From NCBI GenBank assembly GCA_016704465.1, contig JADJAD010000001.1:992001-1056000 (forward strand): 64,000 nt of DNA, given 5' to 3'. This document shows positions 28,558 to 38,000 of this stretch, piece after piece (within the stretch, counting starts at the first letter, position 1; every line of letters begins with the position of its first letter). A program made the position numbers and the translations under genes. The stretch is from Gemmatimonadota bacterium. Lineage in GTDB: Bacteria; Gemmatimonadota; Gemmatimonadetes; Gemmatimonadales; Gemmatimonadaceae. The notes beneath the pieces were generated by a model that saw only the letters and a list, made by a program, of their open reading frames with translations, was not told the DNA's origin and did not search any database.

Positions 28558-29086
28558 TCGACAACGCCTGCGCCAGGAACAGGCGCGCCTTGAACCAGTC
28601 GCGCTCGATCGTCCGCGTCGATACAGCAAGCCGTTCGGCGATCTCGTGATCGTCGAAGCCGCCAAAGAAGCGCAGTTCGACCACGGTAACGAGCCGGGGA
28701 CTCAGCGACTCCAGTCGCCGGAGTGCGTCGTCGATGGTGATGAGGTCGTCGAGCGGCAGTCGGGACGTCTCGTGCGCGTGACGCAACGTGGCGAACGAGG
28801 CTCCCCCTCCGCGCCTGGCGGCCATCCGGCGCCGGGCGTGGTCGACCAGCACATGCCGCATCGCGCGTGCGGCGAGGGCATAGAAGTGCGTGCGTCCGTC
28901 GCACGCACTGCCCGCGCGATGCAGCTTGAGATAGGCCTCGTGGACTACATCCGACGTGCTGAGCGTGGCACCGTTGGCATACACGCGCAGGTGGTGGCGT
29001 GCGATGCGCAGCATCTCTTCATACGTGGCCGCATCCCAGCGACCGTTCGCGTCACGCGCGCTCGTCGTCGTGACCAATTCGTGCAT
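28550..29086 (-). CDS. ECF-type sigma factor (TIGR02999-like)
   Basis: 178 residues from MHELVTTTSA. Region 2 reads MLRIARHHLRVYANGATLSTSDVVHEAYLKL, then THFYALAARAMRHVLVDHARRR. Region 4 reads LSPRLVTVVELRFFGGFDDHEIAERLAVSTRTIERDWFKARLFL. The layout matches the ECF-like group often encoded directly before a Ser/Thr kinase in Acidobacteria and related phyla. There is no anti-sigma gene, so the overlapping kinase may control it. Confidence 0.88.
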   Translation of the reverse strand: MHELVTTTSARDANGRWDAATYEEMLRIARHHLRVYANGATLSTSDVVHEAYLKLHRAGSACDGRTHFYALAARAMRHVLVDHARRRMAARRGGGASFATLRHAHETSRLPLDDLITIDDALRRLESLSPRLVTVVELRFFGGFDDHEIAERLAVSTRTIERDWFKARLFLAQALSNA

Positions 29087-29149
29087 CCCCCACCTCCCGC
29101 CCCGTAGTCGCACGGCACTGTCGTGCAATCTACGCGCCACAAACTCGCG

Positions 29150-29187
29150 GCGTGCGTCGCGCGAGCTGCTCGTCGCGCGACGCACGC
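29150..29187 (-). terminator. 15-bp hairpin downstream of lipoprotein gene
   Basis: GCGTGCGTCGCGCGA (29150-29164) and TCGCGCGACGCACGC (29173-29187) are perfect complements with an 8-nt loop. It lies between the leftward lipoprotein stop (29196) and the sigma-factor start (29086), so it probably separates the two units. Confidence 0.65.
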
Positions 29188-29195
29188 TGTCCGTG

Positions 29196-29840
29196 TCACG
29201 GGCTTCCGAGCGTCAGCCCCGGCGAGATCGTCCATCCTGCCCCGATGCCGTAGTGCTCCACGACGTTTGCATTCGCCGAGTAGGTCTTCATGCGATATGC
29301 CGCGGGAATGCCGCTATAGAAGGTGAACTTCTGGTACGGCATCACGGAGACCGTTTGCGTGACCTTCCAGGTACCGCTGATCCTGCGCTCGATTCGCACG
29401 ACCAGGACGTCGGTCGCGTCGCCATTGCAGGCACCCAGGTACGTCTTGCTGTTGGTGTTGGTCCCGTTGTAGACGTGGGCTCCCGGGTACGTGGTGTACG
29501 TGCCGGCATACTGGTGGGCAAAGGCGGCGGCGCGGTACTTCGTCTTGCCAAGCAACGCCGCCTTCCAGTCGGCGCCCCACTGGGCGCCGAAGGAATCGCA
29601 GGCGTAGGGTTCGATGCCCGGCGTGGCGAGTCCGGTCGTGCCGACCCCGCCACTGGGCGAGATCGTGGCATGTTCGCCGAACGCTCCGACTCCGGAATCG
29701 GAGAGCACCACCGCGTGCTCGATCTCGGTTGCCGCCCTGGCCGTCAGCGGCGAGGTTGGCTCGTCTTGTCCCCGGTCACTGCAGGCTGCCGTGAGTAGCG
29801 CCGCCAGCGCCAGACCGAGGTGCAGGTGTGTCCGTCCCAT
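29196..29840 (-). CDS. Secreted lipoprotein of unknown function
   Basis: 214 residues from MGRTHLHLGLALAALLTAAC, with a lipobox at TAAC. The mature part is Gly/Thr/Tyr-rich: IEPYACDSFGAQWGADWKAALLGKTKYRAAAF, then VLVVRIERRISGTWKVTQTVSVMPYQKFTFYSG, which looks like beta-strands. I do not recognise the family. It is divergent from EthD across 333 bases. Confidence 0.65.
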   Translation of the reverse strand: MGRTHLHLGLALAALLTAACSDRGQDEPTSPLTARAATEIEHAVVLSDSGVGAFGEHATISPSGGVGTTGLATPGIEPYACDSFGAQWGADWKAALLGKTKYRAAAFAHQYAGTYTTYPGAHVYNGTNTNSKTYLGACNGDATDVLVVRIERRISGTWKVTQTVSVMPYQKFTFYSGIPAAYRMKTYSANANVVEHYGIGAGWTISPGLTLGSP

Positions 29841-30173
29841 GATCCCCCTCCTCCCAAGTAGTGTCCATGATGGCACGCCGGCGCAATGTTCGCGCCGTCG
29901 GTGCCTGGCGTCGGGTCACATCCGGACTCGATCACCGTGACATCACATACGCAGTCTTGGGTGATTCACCGACACGCCGCATGTTCAATGACGTGCGCGC
30001 CCGTCTGGTGTCGCCCCGAAGGACGCGAGTCGAGGGACCCGGGCGGCGCGCACTGCGGCGGAACCCACCAGTGGCGACGTCGCGACTGGGCTCGTACGTT
30101 AGCGTTCGCTTTCACGTCCCATCGGCTGGCGCACCAACGGCAGCAGCCACCACCCATCCGCAGGAGATCGCCG
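29841..30173. other. Divergent intergenic region
   Basis: These 333 bases lie between the leftward lipoprotein and the rightward EthD gene. No supported reading frame, hairpin or repeat stands out. Promoters for both genes should be here. Confidence 0.45.
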
Positions 30174-30491
30174 ATGATCAAGGTCAGCGTGATGTATCCG
30201 AACACGCCCGGGGCCCGCTTCGATCACGAGTACTATCGCGACCGGCACATGCCGCTGCTCAAGGCCCGGATGGGCGACAGCTGCAAGTACTACACGGTGG
30301 ACAAGGGGCTGGCTGGCGGTGCGCCCGGCGCGCCGGCCACCTACGTCGGCATGTGCCACATCTTCTGCGACTCGGTCGCGTCGTTTCAGGCGGGCTTCGG
30401 CCCCCACATGCAGGAGATCATGGCCGACATCCCCAACTACACGGACCTTGCGCCGGTCATGCAGATCAGCGAGGTCGTGGTGGAGCGGTGA
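30174..30491 (+). CDS. EthD-family small protein
   Basis: A 105-residue ferredoxin-like (dimeric alpha-beta barrel) protein. AGGAG before ATG 30174 sets the start. The family pattern is present: MIKVSVMYPNTPGARFDHEYYRDRHMPLL, then YVGMCHIFCDSVASFQAGFGPHMQEIMADIPNYTD. EthD proteins occur with ether-degrading or monooxygenase systems, but many are orphans with no known activity, as here. Confidence 0.88.
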   Translation: MIKVSVMYPNTPGARFDHEYYRDRHMPLLKARMGDSCKYYTVDKGLAGGAPGAPATYVGMCHIFCDSVASFQAGFGPHMQEIMADIPNYTDLAPVMQISEVVVER

Positions 30492-30575
30492 TCGCGCGGG
30501 GGGAGGGGCGCAGGTGCCTGACGAGGCGCCCCTCCACACGTTGACAGCGCCGCCACCCCTTCGACCGGCAGTCCG

Positions 30576-31757
30576 CTACACCGGCAGCAACGCGTCCGCG
30601 ATCGTCGCGATCTCGTCTGCCTCGCGCCACGCCGCGGCCAGCTCTGCCAGCTCCCCGTCGAGCGCCCGGCGCTCCGACTCCTCATGCGCCGCCATCTCCA
30701 GCGCCAGCCGGTCCACCAGCGGTACGTCGAGCAGCGCCGTGCTCGGCTCACTCCCGATTCCCCCGTTCCCCCAGAACGTGCGGCCGGTGAGGGCGAACGC
30801 CAGCCGTTCGGTTGGCGATGCCGGCATCGTCAGCGGCGACACCGCTGTTGCCACGCTGCCGTCGAGCGTCGGCTCCCGCTCACGCCCCCAGCGCGTGCGG
30901 AGCGCGATCGCCAGCACCCGGTTGAAGTAGCCATCGGCCTGCGCGCTTTCGTCGACCTTGGCAACTGCTCCCTCGAGCAGCTCGCGCGAGAAGCCGCCGC
31001 CGCGCTCCGATCCGTTAATCATCGACAGCAGGCGCGCCGCTAATCGCACACCGCGATCACCAGCTACCACCAGCGTACCGTGATCGTGGGGAATACGCAG
31101 GGACCACGGCTGCCCGGGCTCCGGGCGCACGAGGGCCGCGTGCAGCAGGTGCCGGTAGCGCACCACGGCGAGCGGAACGTCGCCGCCGGAACGCGGGGCG
31201 ATGACGGGCGCCGCTGTGCGCGCCTCGAAGGATTCAGGGCCACCGCCTCCCGCCAGCTGCACGAGGTCGATCACTCGGCTTCCGCGAAGCGTGGCGAGCA
31301 ATCGGGACGCCGTCGCCCGGGCATCGCGCGGCGCCCGCGCCAGCGCCCACCCCGGATACACGGCCGCCACGACGCCGGCCAGAAGCCGAGCCCCGCGGTC
31401 GGCGAGCACGGTGCGCATTGGACGTCGGCGGTACAGCGTGCGCCCGTAGCGCCACGCCGCCACCTCGGGCCGGAGCGCGGCGCCGACCCGAATCAGCTCC
31501 AGGTCGTCGGCCAGCCAGGCCAACCCGATGTTGCCTGACGAGTAGCGGAGCGTGGTGCGACGAAACCGTCGCTCGCACTCGTCCGCCGCATCCCACCGCT
31601 CCTCCATCGGCGCCAGGTTCCAGCGCCCGCAGGCCGGACAGACTGCCCACAGGCACCCCTTGGCGGGATCGAACGCCACCCGTCGCGCCACCGGAAATGT
31701 CTCCAGCAGCGTGTTGGCGCGGAGTGACTGGTAGCAGAAGGTGCAGGTGGCGTACAT
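30576..31757 (-). CDS. Unknown protein with N-terminal four-Cys zinc ribbon
   Basis: A 393-residue protein. The only recognisable element is an N-terminal CxxC...CxxC ribbon: C5/C8 (CTFC) and C40/C43 (CPAC). The rest is a mixed alpha/beta soluble protein with DVPLAVVRYRHLLHAALVRPE, GTLVVAGDRGVRLAARLLSMING and FSRELLEGAVAKVDESAQADGYFNRVLAIALRTRW, ending in an acidic Ala/Glu helix. It has no membrane segment or signal peptide. The gene is isolated, so I cannot name a function. Confidence 0.7.
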   Translation of the reverse strand: MYATCTFCYQSLRANTLLETFPVARRVAFDPAKGCLWAVCPACGRWNLAPMEERWDAADECERRFRRTTLRYSSGNIGLAWLADDLELIRVGAALRPEVAAWRYGRTLYRRRPMRTVLADRGARLLAGVVAAVYPGWALARAPRDARATASRLLATLRGSRVIDLVQLAGGGGPESFEARTAAPVIAPRSGGDVPLAVVRYRHLLHAALVRPEPGQPWSLRIPHDHGTLVVAGDRGVRLAARLLSMINGSERGGGFSRELLEGAVAKVDESAQADGYFNRVLAIALRTRWGREREPTLDGSVATAVSPLTMPASPTERLAFALTGRTFWGNGGIGSEPSTALLDVPLVDRLALEMAAHEESERRALDGELAELAAAWREADEIATIADALLPV

Positions 31758-31887
31758 GCGCGCAGCCCTCGCGGCGTCGGCAGACGATGCTACACTACCG
31801 CCTGACCTGCTGCCTCGACAGCGGGAAGTGACGGAGCGAGCGACTCGGTCATCGGCCGCAACCTGTCGTACAGGGGCGTCGCGCGAG

Positions 31888-33195
31888 CTACGCCTTCAAG
31901 CCGGCCACGACCTCCAGCACGCGGTCGATGTCGGCCGGGCTCACGTACAGGTGCGCCGACAACCGCACGCCGGGCTCCCCTTGCGAGCGCACGCGAATCT
32001 TCCGCTCCCACAGCGCATCCTGCAGCTCACGTCCGTTCCTGCCGCGGATGCCGAACGTGGTGATCCCGGCTGCCAAACGCGGGTCGCTCGGCGAGACGAC
32101 CTTCACGTGCGGCATGGTGGCCAGGCCCGCGCGCAACCGCTGGGTGAGCATGGCATCCCAGCGGGCGACGCGCTCCACTCCCAGCGTGTTCATGAACTGC
32201 AGCGCCGAGCGCAGTCCCCAGATCATGGCTGGGCTGCCGGTGCCGTACTGCATGTAGCGGAAGGCTCCCTTGGAGCTGTCATCGATCTCGCCCGAGGCAA
32301 GCGTGTTCCACAGGCGCGGTTGCAGCTCGCGGCGCACGTAGAGGATGCCGGTTCCCTTCGGAGCAAGCAACCACTTGTGCGGGCTGGCCGCGTAGGCGTC
32401 GCAGTCGAGTGCCTTCACGTCGACCGGTATCTGCCCCACCGCCTGCGCGCCATCCACGATGGCCAGCGCGCCGTGCGCATGGGCGAGGGCGCACAGCTCG
32501 CGCGCCGGCATCACCACCCCGCGCCCCGAGGTGATGTGGCTGATCATCACCACCTTGGTGCGCGGCGTGATGGCGTCGGCGAAGAGCTTGACGATCCCCT
32601 CGGGTCCCGCGTCGAGCGCGCTCGCCAGCGGCAACTCCTTCACGACGACGCCGTGCCGTTTGGCCCGCAGCCTGAAGCCGCCGATCCCGCCGCTGTGTTC
32701 CTGGTCCGTGGTGATCACCTCATCGCCGGCGGCCAAGTCCAGCCCGTTGGCGATGAAGCTCATCCCCATGGTGGCGTTCTGGGTGAACGCGACCTCCTCC
32801 ACCGGCGCCCCGATGAACGCCCCCGCTTCGGCGCGGTATTCCACTAGCTGCTGGTAGCCAGTCAGCGGCTCGCCGTCGGCCTGGAAGTACGGCCAGTCGG
32901 GGAGTTCGGCCTCCAACCGCTGCAGCCCCTGCACCACCACGTCCATCACGTCCTTCGGCACCGCGCCCAGCGTACCGGTGTTGCAGTAGGTCACGCTGGT
33001 GGGAAAAAGGAATCGCTTGCGCGCGGCAGCGAAGATGGCCGCATCGTCCTGGGCAGCGGGGAGGATGAACCGGTCGCTCGACGCCGCCAACGAATCCCAG
33101 CCGAGCGAAGCGGGGAGCATCGGGGCAAAGCCGGCGGCCATGCCGGTCGCGGCCAGGCGCGAGAGGAAGTCGCGACGCGGGAGGTGGTCAGTCAT
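31888..33195 (-). CDS. Tat-exported class V aminotransferase (cysteine desulfurase-like)
   Basis: A 435-residue protein. It begins MTDHLPRRDFLSRLAATGMA, a clear twin-arginine signal, followed by a small Ala-rich h-region. The PLP domain has VTYCNTGTLGAVP, TQNATMGMSFIANGL, ALAIVDGAQAVGQIPVDVKAL and the Schiff-base Lys in AASPHKWLLAPKG. The closest known group is the NifS/CsdA/isopenicillin-N epimerase-like class V enzymes. Export of a PLP enzyme is uncommon but recurrent in this subgroup. The substrate is unknown. Confidence 0.87.
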   Translation of the reverse strand: MTDHLPRRDFLSRLAATGMAAGFAPMLPASLGWDSLAASSDRFILPAAQDDAAIFAAARKRFLFPTSVTYCNTGTLGAVPKDVMDVVVQGLQRLEAELPDWPYFQADGEPLTGYQQLVEYRAEAGAFIGAPVEEVAFTQNATMGMSFIANGLDLAAGDEVITTDQEHSGGIGGFRLRAKRHGVVVKELPLASALDAGPEGIVKLFADAITPRTKVVMISHITSGRGVVMPARELCALAHAHGALAIVDGAQAVGQIPVDVKALDCDAYAASPHKWLLAPKGTGILYVRRELQPRLWNTLASGEIDDSSKGAFRYMQYGTGSPAMIWGLRSALQFMNTLGVERVARWDAMLTQRLRAGLATMPHVKVVSPSDPRLAAGITTFGIRGRNGRELQDALWERKIRVRSQGEPGVRLSAHLYVSPADIDRVLEVVAGLKA

Positions 33196-33347
33196 GGAGG
33201 GCGGGCAGCGGTTGGAATGCGCCGGGGGACCGGGTATGCGTGATTGCCCCAAGTACGGTGGAGGGCGTGCTTGTCGCAAGGCGGCGCAGCTGGTGAGCGC
33301 AGTCGGCCAAAAACCATCTCGTGCCTCCCCGCTCCAGTCCTCTGCGT

Positions 33348-33398
33348 CCTCTGCGTCCTCTGCGGTAAAAAGCTTTTGAACCGCAGAGGACGCAGAGG
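33348..33398. repeat. Inverted repeat, left copy (19-bp arms)
   Basis: The arm CCTCTGCGTCCTCTGCGGT (33348-33366) pairs with 33380-33398. The 13-nt centre AAAAAGCTTTTGA is itself nearly palindromic. An extra CCTCTGCGT unit precedes it at 33339. It lies between the MFS stop and the aminotransferase start. Confidence 0.85.
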
Positions 33399-33414
33399 GG
33401 TGCGGGCGAGCGCG

Positions 33415-34761
33415 CTAGCTATCGGCGCGCGATGACTTCGTGATGCCGAGCGCCTGCTCGATATCCTCGAGCCGGACGCCCTTCGTCTCCGGCACGATGA
33501 ACAGGACCCACAGCAGCTGGATCGCCATCATCACGCAGAAGAAACCGAATACCTGCGCCGGTTGCAGCGCCGTCACCATCGTTGGAAAGAACGTCGTAAG
33601 CAGGGCGGCGAAGATCCAGTGCGTGAAGCTCCCCAACGACTGGCCGGCGGCACGCTGCCGGTTGGGAAAGATCTCCGAGATCAGCACCCAGATGACCGTT
33701 CCCTGCCCCACGGCGTGGGCGGCGATGAAGGCGAAGATGCACGCCGGGATGATGCTGTACGTCCCGCTGGCGAAGGCCCACGCGCACAGCCCGAGCGAAA
33801 CGATGTAGCCGACCGATCCGATCAGAAGCAGGGTGCGGCGCCCGACTCGGTCGATGAGCCACAACCCGGCAAAGGTGAAGATCAGGTTGGTCACACCAAT
33901 GCCGATGGACTGCAGCAGCGCCGCCTGCTGGCCGAGGCCCGCGAGTTCGAAGATGCGCGGAGCGAAGTACAGGATCGCGTTGATCCCCGACATCTGGTTG
34001 AAGAAGGCGACGAGGAAGGCCAGCGCGATCGGGACCCGCAGGCGCCACGTCCAGAACGCCGATTTCTCGCTCCCTTCCCCAGACTCCGAGCGAATGCGAG
34101 CGACCTCGGCGCCGATCTGCCCTTCGGAGAAGTCCGGATTGGCGAGGGCGATGACGCGTCCCGCCTCGGCGCTATTGCCTCGCCGGGCAATCAGCCAGCG
34201 CGGGCTCTCCGGCAGCCCGAGGCAGAGCAACGTGTAGAGGATCGCGGGGAAGGCCTCGACGCCGAGCATCCATCGCCACGCGTTCTCCCCCACCCCGGCG
34301 AGCATCGCGTTGGAGGCGAAGGCGACGAGGATGCCGAAGACGATGTTGAACTGGAACATCCCGGCCAACCGGCCGCGGCTCGAGGCGGGGGCGATCTCGG
34401 AGATGAACATCGGGGCGGCCACCGTCGAGATTCCGACCCCTACGCCGCCGATGAAGCGGGCGATCATGAACGAGTAGACATCGGTCGCCAGCCCCGACCA
34501 GACCGCCGAGACGAAATACAGGATTCCGATCCAGATCAGCGTCGGCCTGCGCCCGAATCGATCCGTGGGCCAGCTACCGACTAGCGAGCCGAGCACCGTC
34601 CCCCAGAGCGCCATGCTCATCGCCAGCCCGTGCTGTCCCGGGCTGAGCGACCACACCGCCTGAATCGTCTTCTCGGCCCCCGAGATCACCACCGTGTCGA
34701 AGCCGAAGAGGAACCCGGCGAGCGCGGAGGTGACGGACCATACGATCAGTCGGCTGGGCAT
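33415..34761 (-). CDS. Sugar-porter family MFS transporter
   Basis: 448 residues with 12 membrane helices. Sugar-porter signatures are present: GFLFGFDTVVISGA in helix 1, DRFGRRPTLIWIG after helix 2, PESPRWLIARRG at the end of the first half, NQMSGINAILYFAPRIF in helix 7, DRVGRRTLLLIGS, and the final PETKGVRLEDIE. It should couple sugar or polyol uptake to H+. ATG 34761 was chosen; a TTG 16 codons upstream is possible. The gene is framed by two related inverted repeats. Confidence 0.92.
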   Translation of the reverse strand: MPSRLIVWSVTSALAGFLFGFDTVVISGAEKTIQAVWSLSPGQHGLAMSMALWGTVLGSLVGSWPTDRFGRRPTLIWIGILYFVSAVWSGLATDVYSFMIARFIGGVGVGISTVAAPMFISEIAPASSRGRLAGMFQFNIVFGILVAFASNAMLAGVGENAWRWMLGVEAFPAILYTLLCLGLPESPRWLIARRGNSAEAGRVIALANPDFSEGQIGAEVARIRSESGEGSEKSAFWTWRLRVPIALAFLVAFFNQMSGINAILYFAPRIFELAGLGQQAALLQSIGIGVTNLIFTFAGLWLIDRVGRRTLLLIGSVGYIVSLGLCAWAFASGTYSIIPACIFAFIAAHAVGQGTVIWVLISEIFPNRQRAAGQSLGSFTHWIFAALLTTFFPTMVTALQPAQVFGFFCVMMAIQLLWVLFIVPETKGVRLEDIEQALGITKSSRADS

Positions 34762-34842
34762 GTAGTCGTAGACAAGGGAATAGCTCCGCGACGCGCCGCC
34801 GAGCTTCAAGCTTCCCGCGCGCTACGTCAAGCACCGCTTACG

Positions 34843-34909
34843 CTCTGCGACCTCTGCGACCTCTGCGGTTAACAGCTTTTGAACCGCAGAGGTCGCAGAG
34901 GTCGCAGAG
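34843..34909. repeat. Inverted repeat, right copy (28-bp arms)
   Basis: Perfect 28-base arms lie at 34843-34870 and 34882-34909, around an 11-nt loop AACAGCTTTTG. Each arm is built from a ~9-base unit GCAGAGGTC. It is related to the 33348-33398 copy, with GTC in place of GAC inside the unit. It sits between the divergent MFS and BNR-protein genes. Confidence 0.88.
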
Positions 34910-35054
34910 GAGTGTCGGTGCGCGGCGCCGCCCTGGGTACGGTTGCCCCCAACCCGCCCCGGTGCCAACGTTGCCGTCTCGGTAGCCGTTGCCCGGATGG
35001 CCCCCGGTTTCATCCATTCCCCGGGCCGAGTGTTCGCCCCAACCCTGTCTGCCC

Positions 35055-38000
35055 ATGCTTTCGCTTCGTCCGTTGCTGGTCCTGTCGATTCCGGCCCTCG
35101 CCCTCGGCGCCGTCGGCGGTTCAGGGCCCGTTCCCCATGATTCGCTGCCGCATAGCCACTCGGCAGTCGCGCTCGATTCTGCGCTGCTCGCGGGCTACAA
35201 GTGGCGTAACATCGGCCCAGACCGTGGCGGCCGATCCATTGCCGCGAGTGGCGTCGTCGGGCGTCCCAACGAAGCCTATTTTGGCGCCGTGGGAGGCGGG
35301 TTGTGGAAGACTACCGACGGCGGCGAGAACTGGGCCGCCGTCACCGACGGACACATCACCAGCGCGTCGGTCGGCGCAGTCGCGGTGAGCGAGAGCCGCC
35401 CCGACGTGGTCTTCATCGGGACCGGCGAGACGTGCATCCGCGGCAACATCATGCCCGGCGACGGTGTGTACCGTAGCCGCGACGCGGGCAAGACCTGGAC
35501 GCATGTCGGCTTCAAGGAGAGCCACGGCATCTCCAAGATCCGCATCCACCCGACCAACCCCGACATCATCTACGTCGCCTCGTTCGGCAAGTTCAGCGTG
35601 CCGAGCCAGGAGCGCGGTGTGTTCAAGAGCAGCGACGGCGGCGAGACGTGGAAGCGCGTCCTGTTCCGCGACGACAAGACCGGCGCCATCGACCTCTCGA
35701 TCGACCACAACAATCCCAACGTGCTCTACGCGTCGATGTGGGAGGCCTACCGCAAGGAATACCAGATGTCGAGCGGCGGCCCTGGGAGCGGTTTGTTCAA
35801 GAGCACCGACGGCGGCGAGACGTGGACCGAGGTCACGCGCAACCCGGGCATGCCCGCCGGGATGGTGGGGCGCATCGGGGTCGCGGTCTCGGGCGCCAAC
35901 TCCAACCGCGTGTACGCGCTCGTGGAGAACGACAACGGCGGGCTGTTCAAGAGCGATGACGCCGGCGCCACCTGGGCACTGGTGAACGACAAGCGTGACA
36001 TCCGCCAGCGTGCCTTCTATTACACCCACGTCATGGCCGACCCGAAGGACGCCGATGTCGTGTACATGGAGAACACGTCGATCTTCCGTTCCACCGATGG
36101 CGGCAAGACGATGGCGGTCATCAATAACGGGACGCACGGCGACTTCCACGACCTGTGGATCAACCCGAACGACGCCTCGCACCTGGTGGTCGCCAACGAC
36201 GGCGGTGGTGCCGTCAGCCGCAACACCGGCGGCAAGTGGACGGAGCAGGACTTTCCGACCGAGCAGTTCTATCACGTCATCACCACCGGGCACACCCCGT
36301 ATCACGTGTGCGGCAGCCAGCAGGACAACTCGACGATCTGCACCCCGTTCAACTGGAATGCCGCAGCCTTCGGTCTTGGCTCGGGCGGTCGGCGTGGCGG
36401 TGGGGGCGGCGCAGCCGACTCCACCCGCGACATCACGCTTGGGGGGATGAACGTGTCGTACGTGGCCGGCGGTGGTGAGCCCGGCTACATCGCCCCCGAC
36501 CCGCTCGATCCCGACATCTTCTATTCGGGGACCAACAACGGCGCCTACGTCGACAAGTTCAACCGCCGGCTGCAAACGTCGCGCGAGGTAAACCCGTACC
36601 CGTGGTTCTACTCGGGCGAGCCGAGCAAGGAGATCAAGGAGCGCTGGCAGTGGACCTTCCCGATCATCTTCTCGGAGGTCGATCCCAAGCTGCTCTTCGT
36701 GTCGTCGCAGCGGTTGTGGGGCACGCGCGATGGCGGCAAGACGTGGATGCGGCTGAGTGGTGACCTGACCCGCCACGCGCCCGAGACGCAGGAGAAGTCG
36801 GGTGGCCCGATCACGGGCGACATGAACGGCCCCGAGGTGTACGCCACGATCTTCTCCGTCGGTCCCGGCAAGCGCGACGCGAACGTCATCTGGACCGGGA
36901 GCGATGACGGCCTCGTGCACGTGACCCGCGACTTCGGGAAGACGTGGACGAACGTGACCCCATCCGGCATGCCGGACTTTGGCCGCGTGAGCCAGATCGA
37001 CGCCTCGGCCTTCGCCAGCGGCACGGCCTACATCTCGGTCCGCAAGCCACTGCTCAACGACTTCTCGCCCTACATCTTCAAGACAACCGACTTCGGCAAG
37101 ACCTGGACGAAGATCGTCACCGGGATCCGTGCCGACGCGTACGTGCATGCGGTGCGTGAGGACCCCACGCGCAAGGGACTGCTGTACGCGGCGACCCAGC
37201 ACGGTGTCTACATGTCCACCGACGACGGCGCCAACTGGAACGACCTGTCGCTGAACCTTCCCGACGTGCCGGTCGCCGACCTGATCGTCGAGGACAACGA
37301 GCTGGTGATCGGGACGCACGGGCGCGGCTTCTGGGTGCTCGACAACATCGCACCGCTGCGCCAGGCCACGCCGGCCATCCTCGCCAGCGAGGCGCACATG
37401 TTCACGCCGCCGGTGGGTGTGCGCTCGGGCTCCGGTATGGTGCTGAGCTGGTGGCTCAAGGCACCGTTCAAGTCGGCCCGCCTCGAGATCCTCGACTCGG
37501 CAGGTGCCACGCTGCGCACCTTCGAGCCCGACACGACCAAGCCCGACTCCACGCGTGCGGCTGGCGGTGGGCGTCGCGGCGGGACGACGTATCTCCCGAA
37601 GGAAGCAGGCCTCCAGCGCCTGCAGTGGGACCTGCGCACCGAAGGGATCGCCTCGTTCCCCGGCATGATCCTGTGGGGCGCCGGGACCAGCGGACCGGCA
37701 GTCCCGCCGGGGCGCTACACTGCCCGCCTGACGGTCGACGGCAGGCGACTCACCGCTCCGATCGTCGTGAAGCGCAACCCGTGGATCACGGACGTCACCG
37801 ACGCCGACCTGGTGGCGCAGTACCGCTTCGGGCGGCAGGTGCGTGACAAGGCGACGGAGGCCAATCGTGCCGTGATCGCGATCCGCAACACCAAGCGGCA
37901 GCTCGACGACCGCTACAAGCGCGCAGCAAACGACGCAGCGCTCAAGTCTGCCGGGGAGACACTGCGCGCCAACGCCTCCGGTGTCGAGGAGAACGTGTAC

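Noticed and set aside
33339..34909. Composite transposon around the MFS gene
   Set aside because: No transposase or target-site duplication is visible, and the flanking elements are each inverted repeats in themselves.
35121..37397. 758-codon minus-strand frame over the BNR protein
   Set aside because: It runs opposite to a conserved repeat protein with clear Asp-box motifs and has no family signature of its own.
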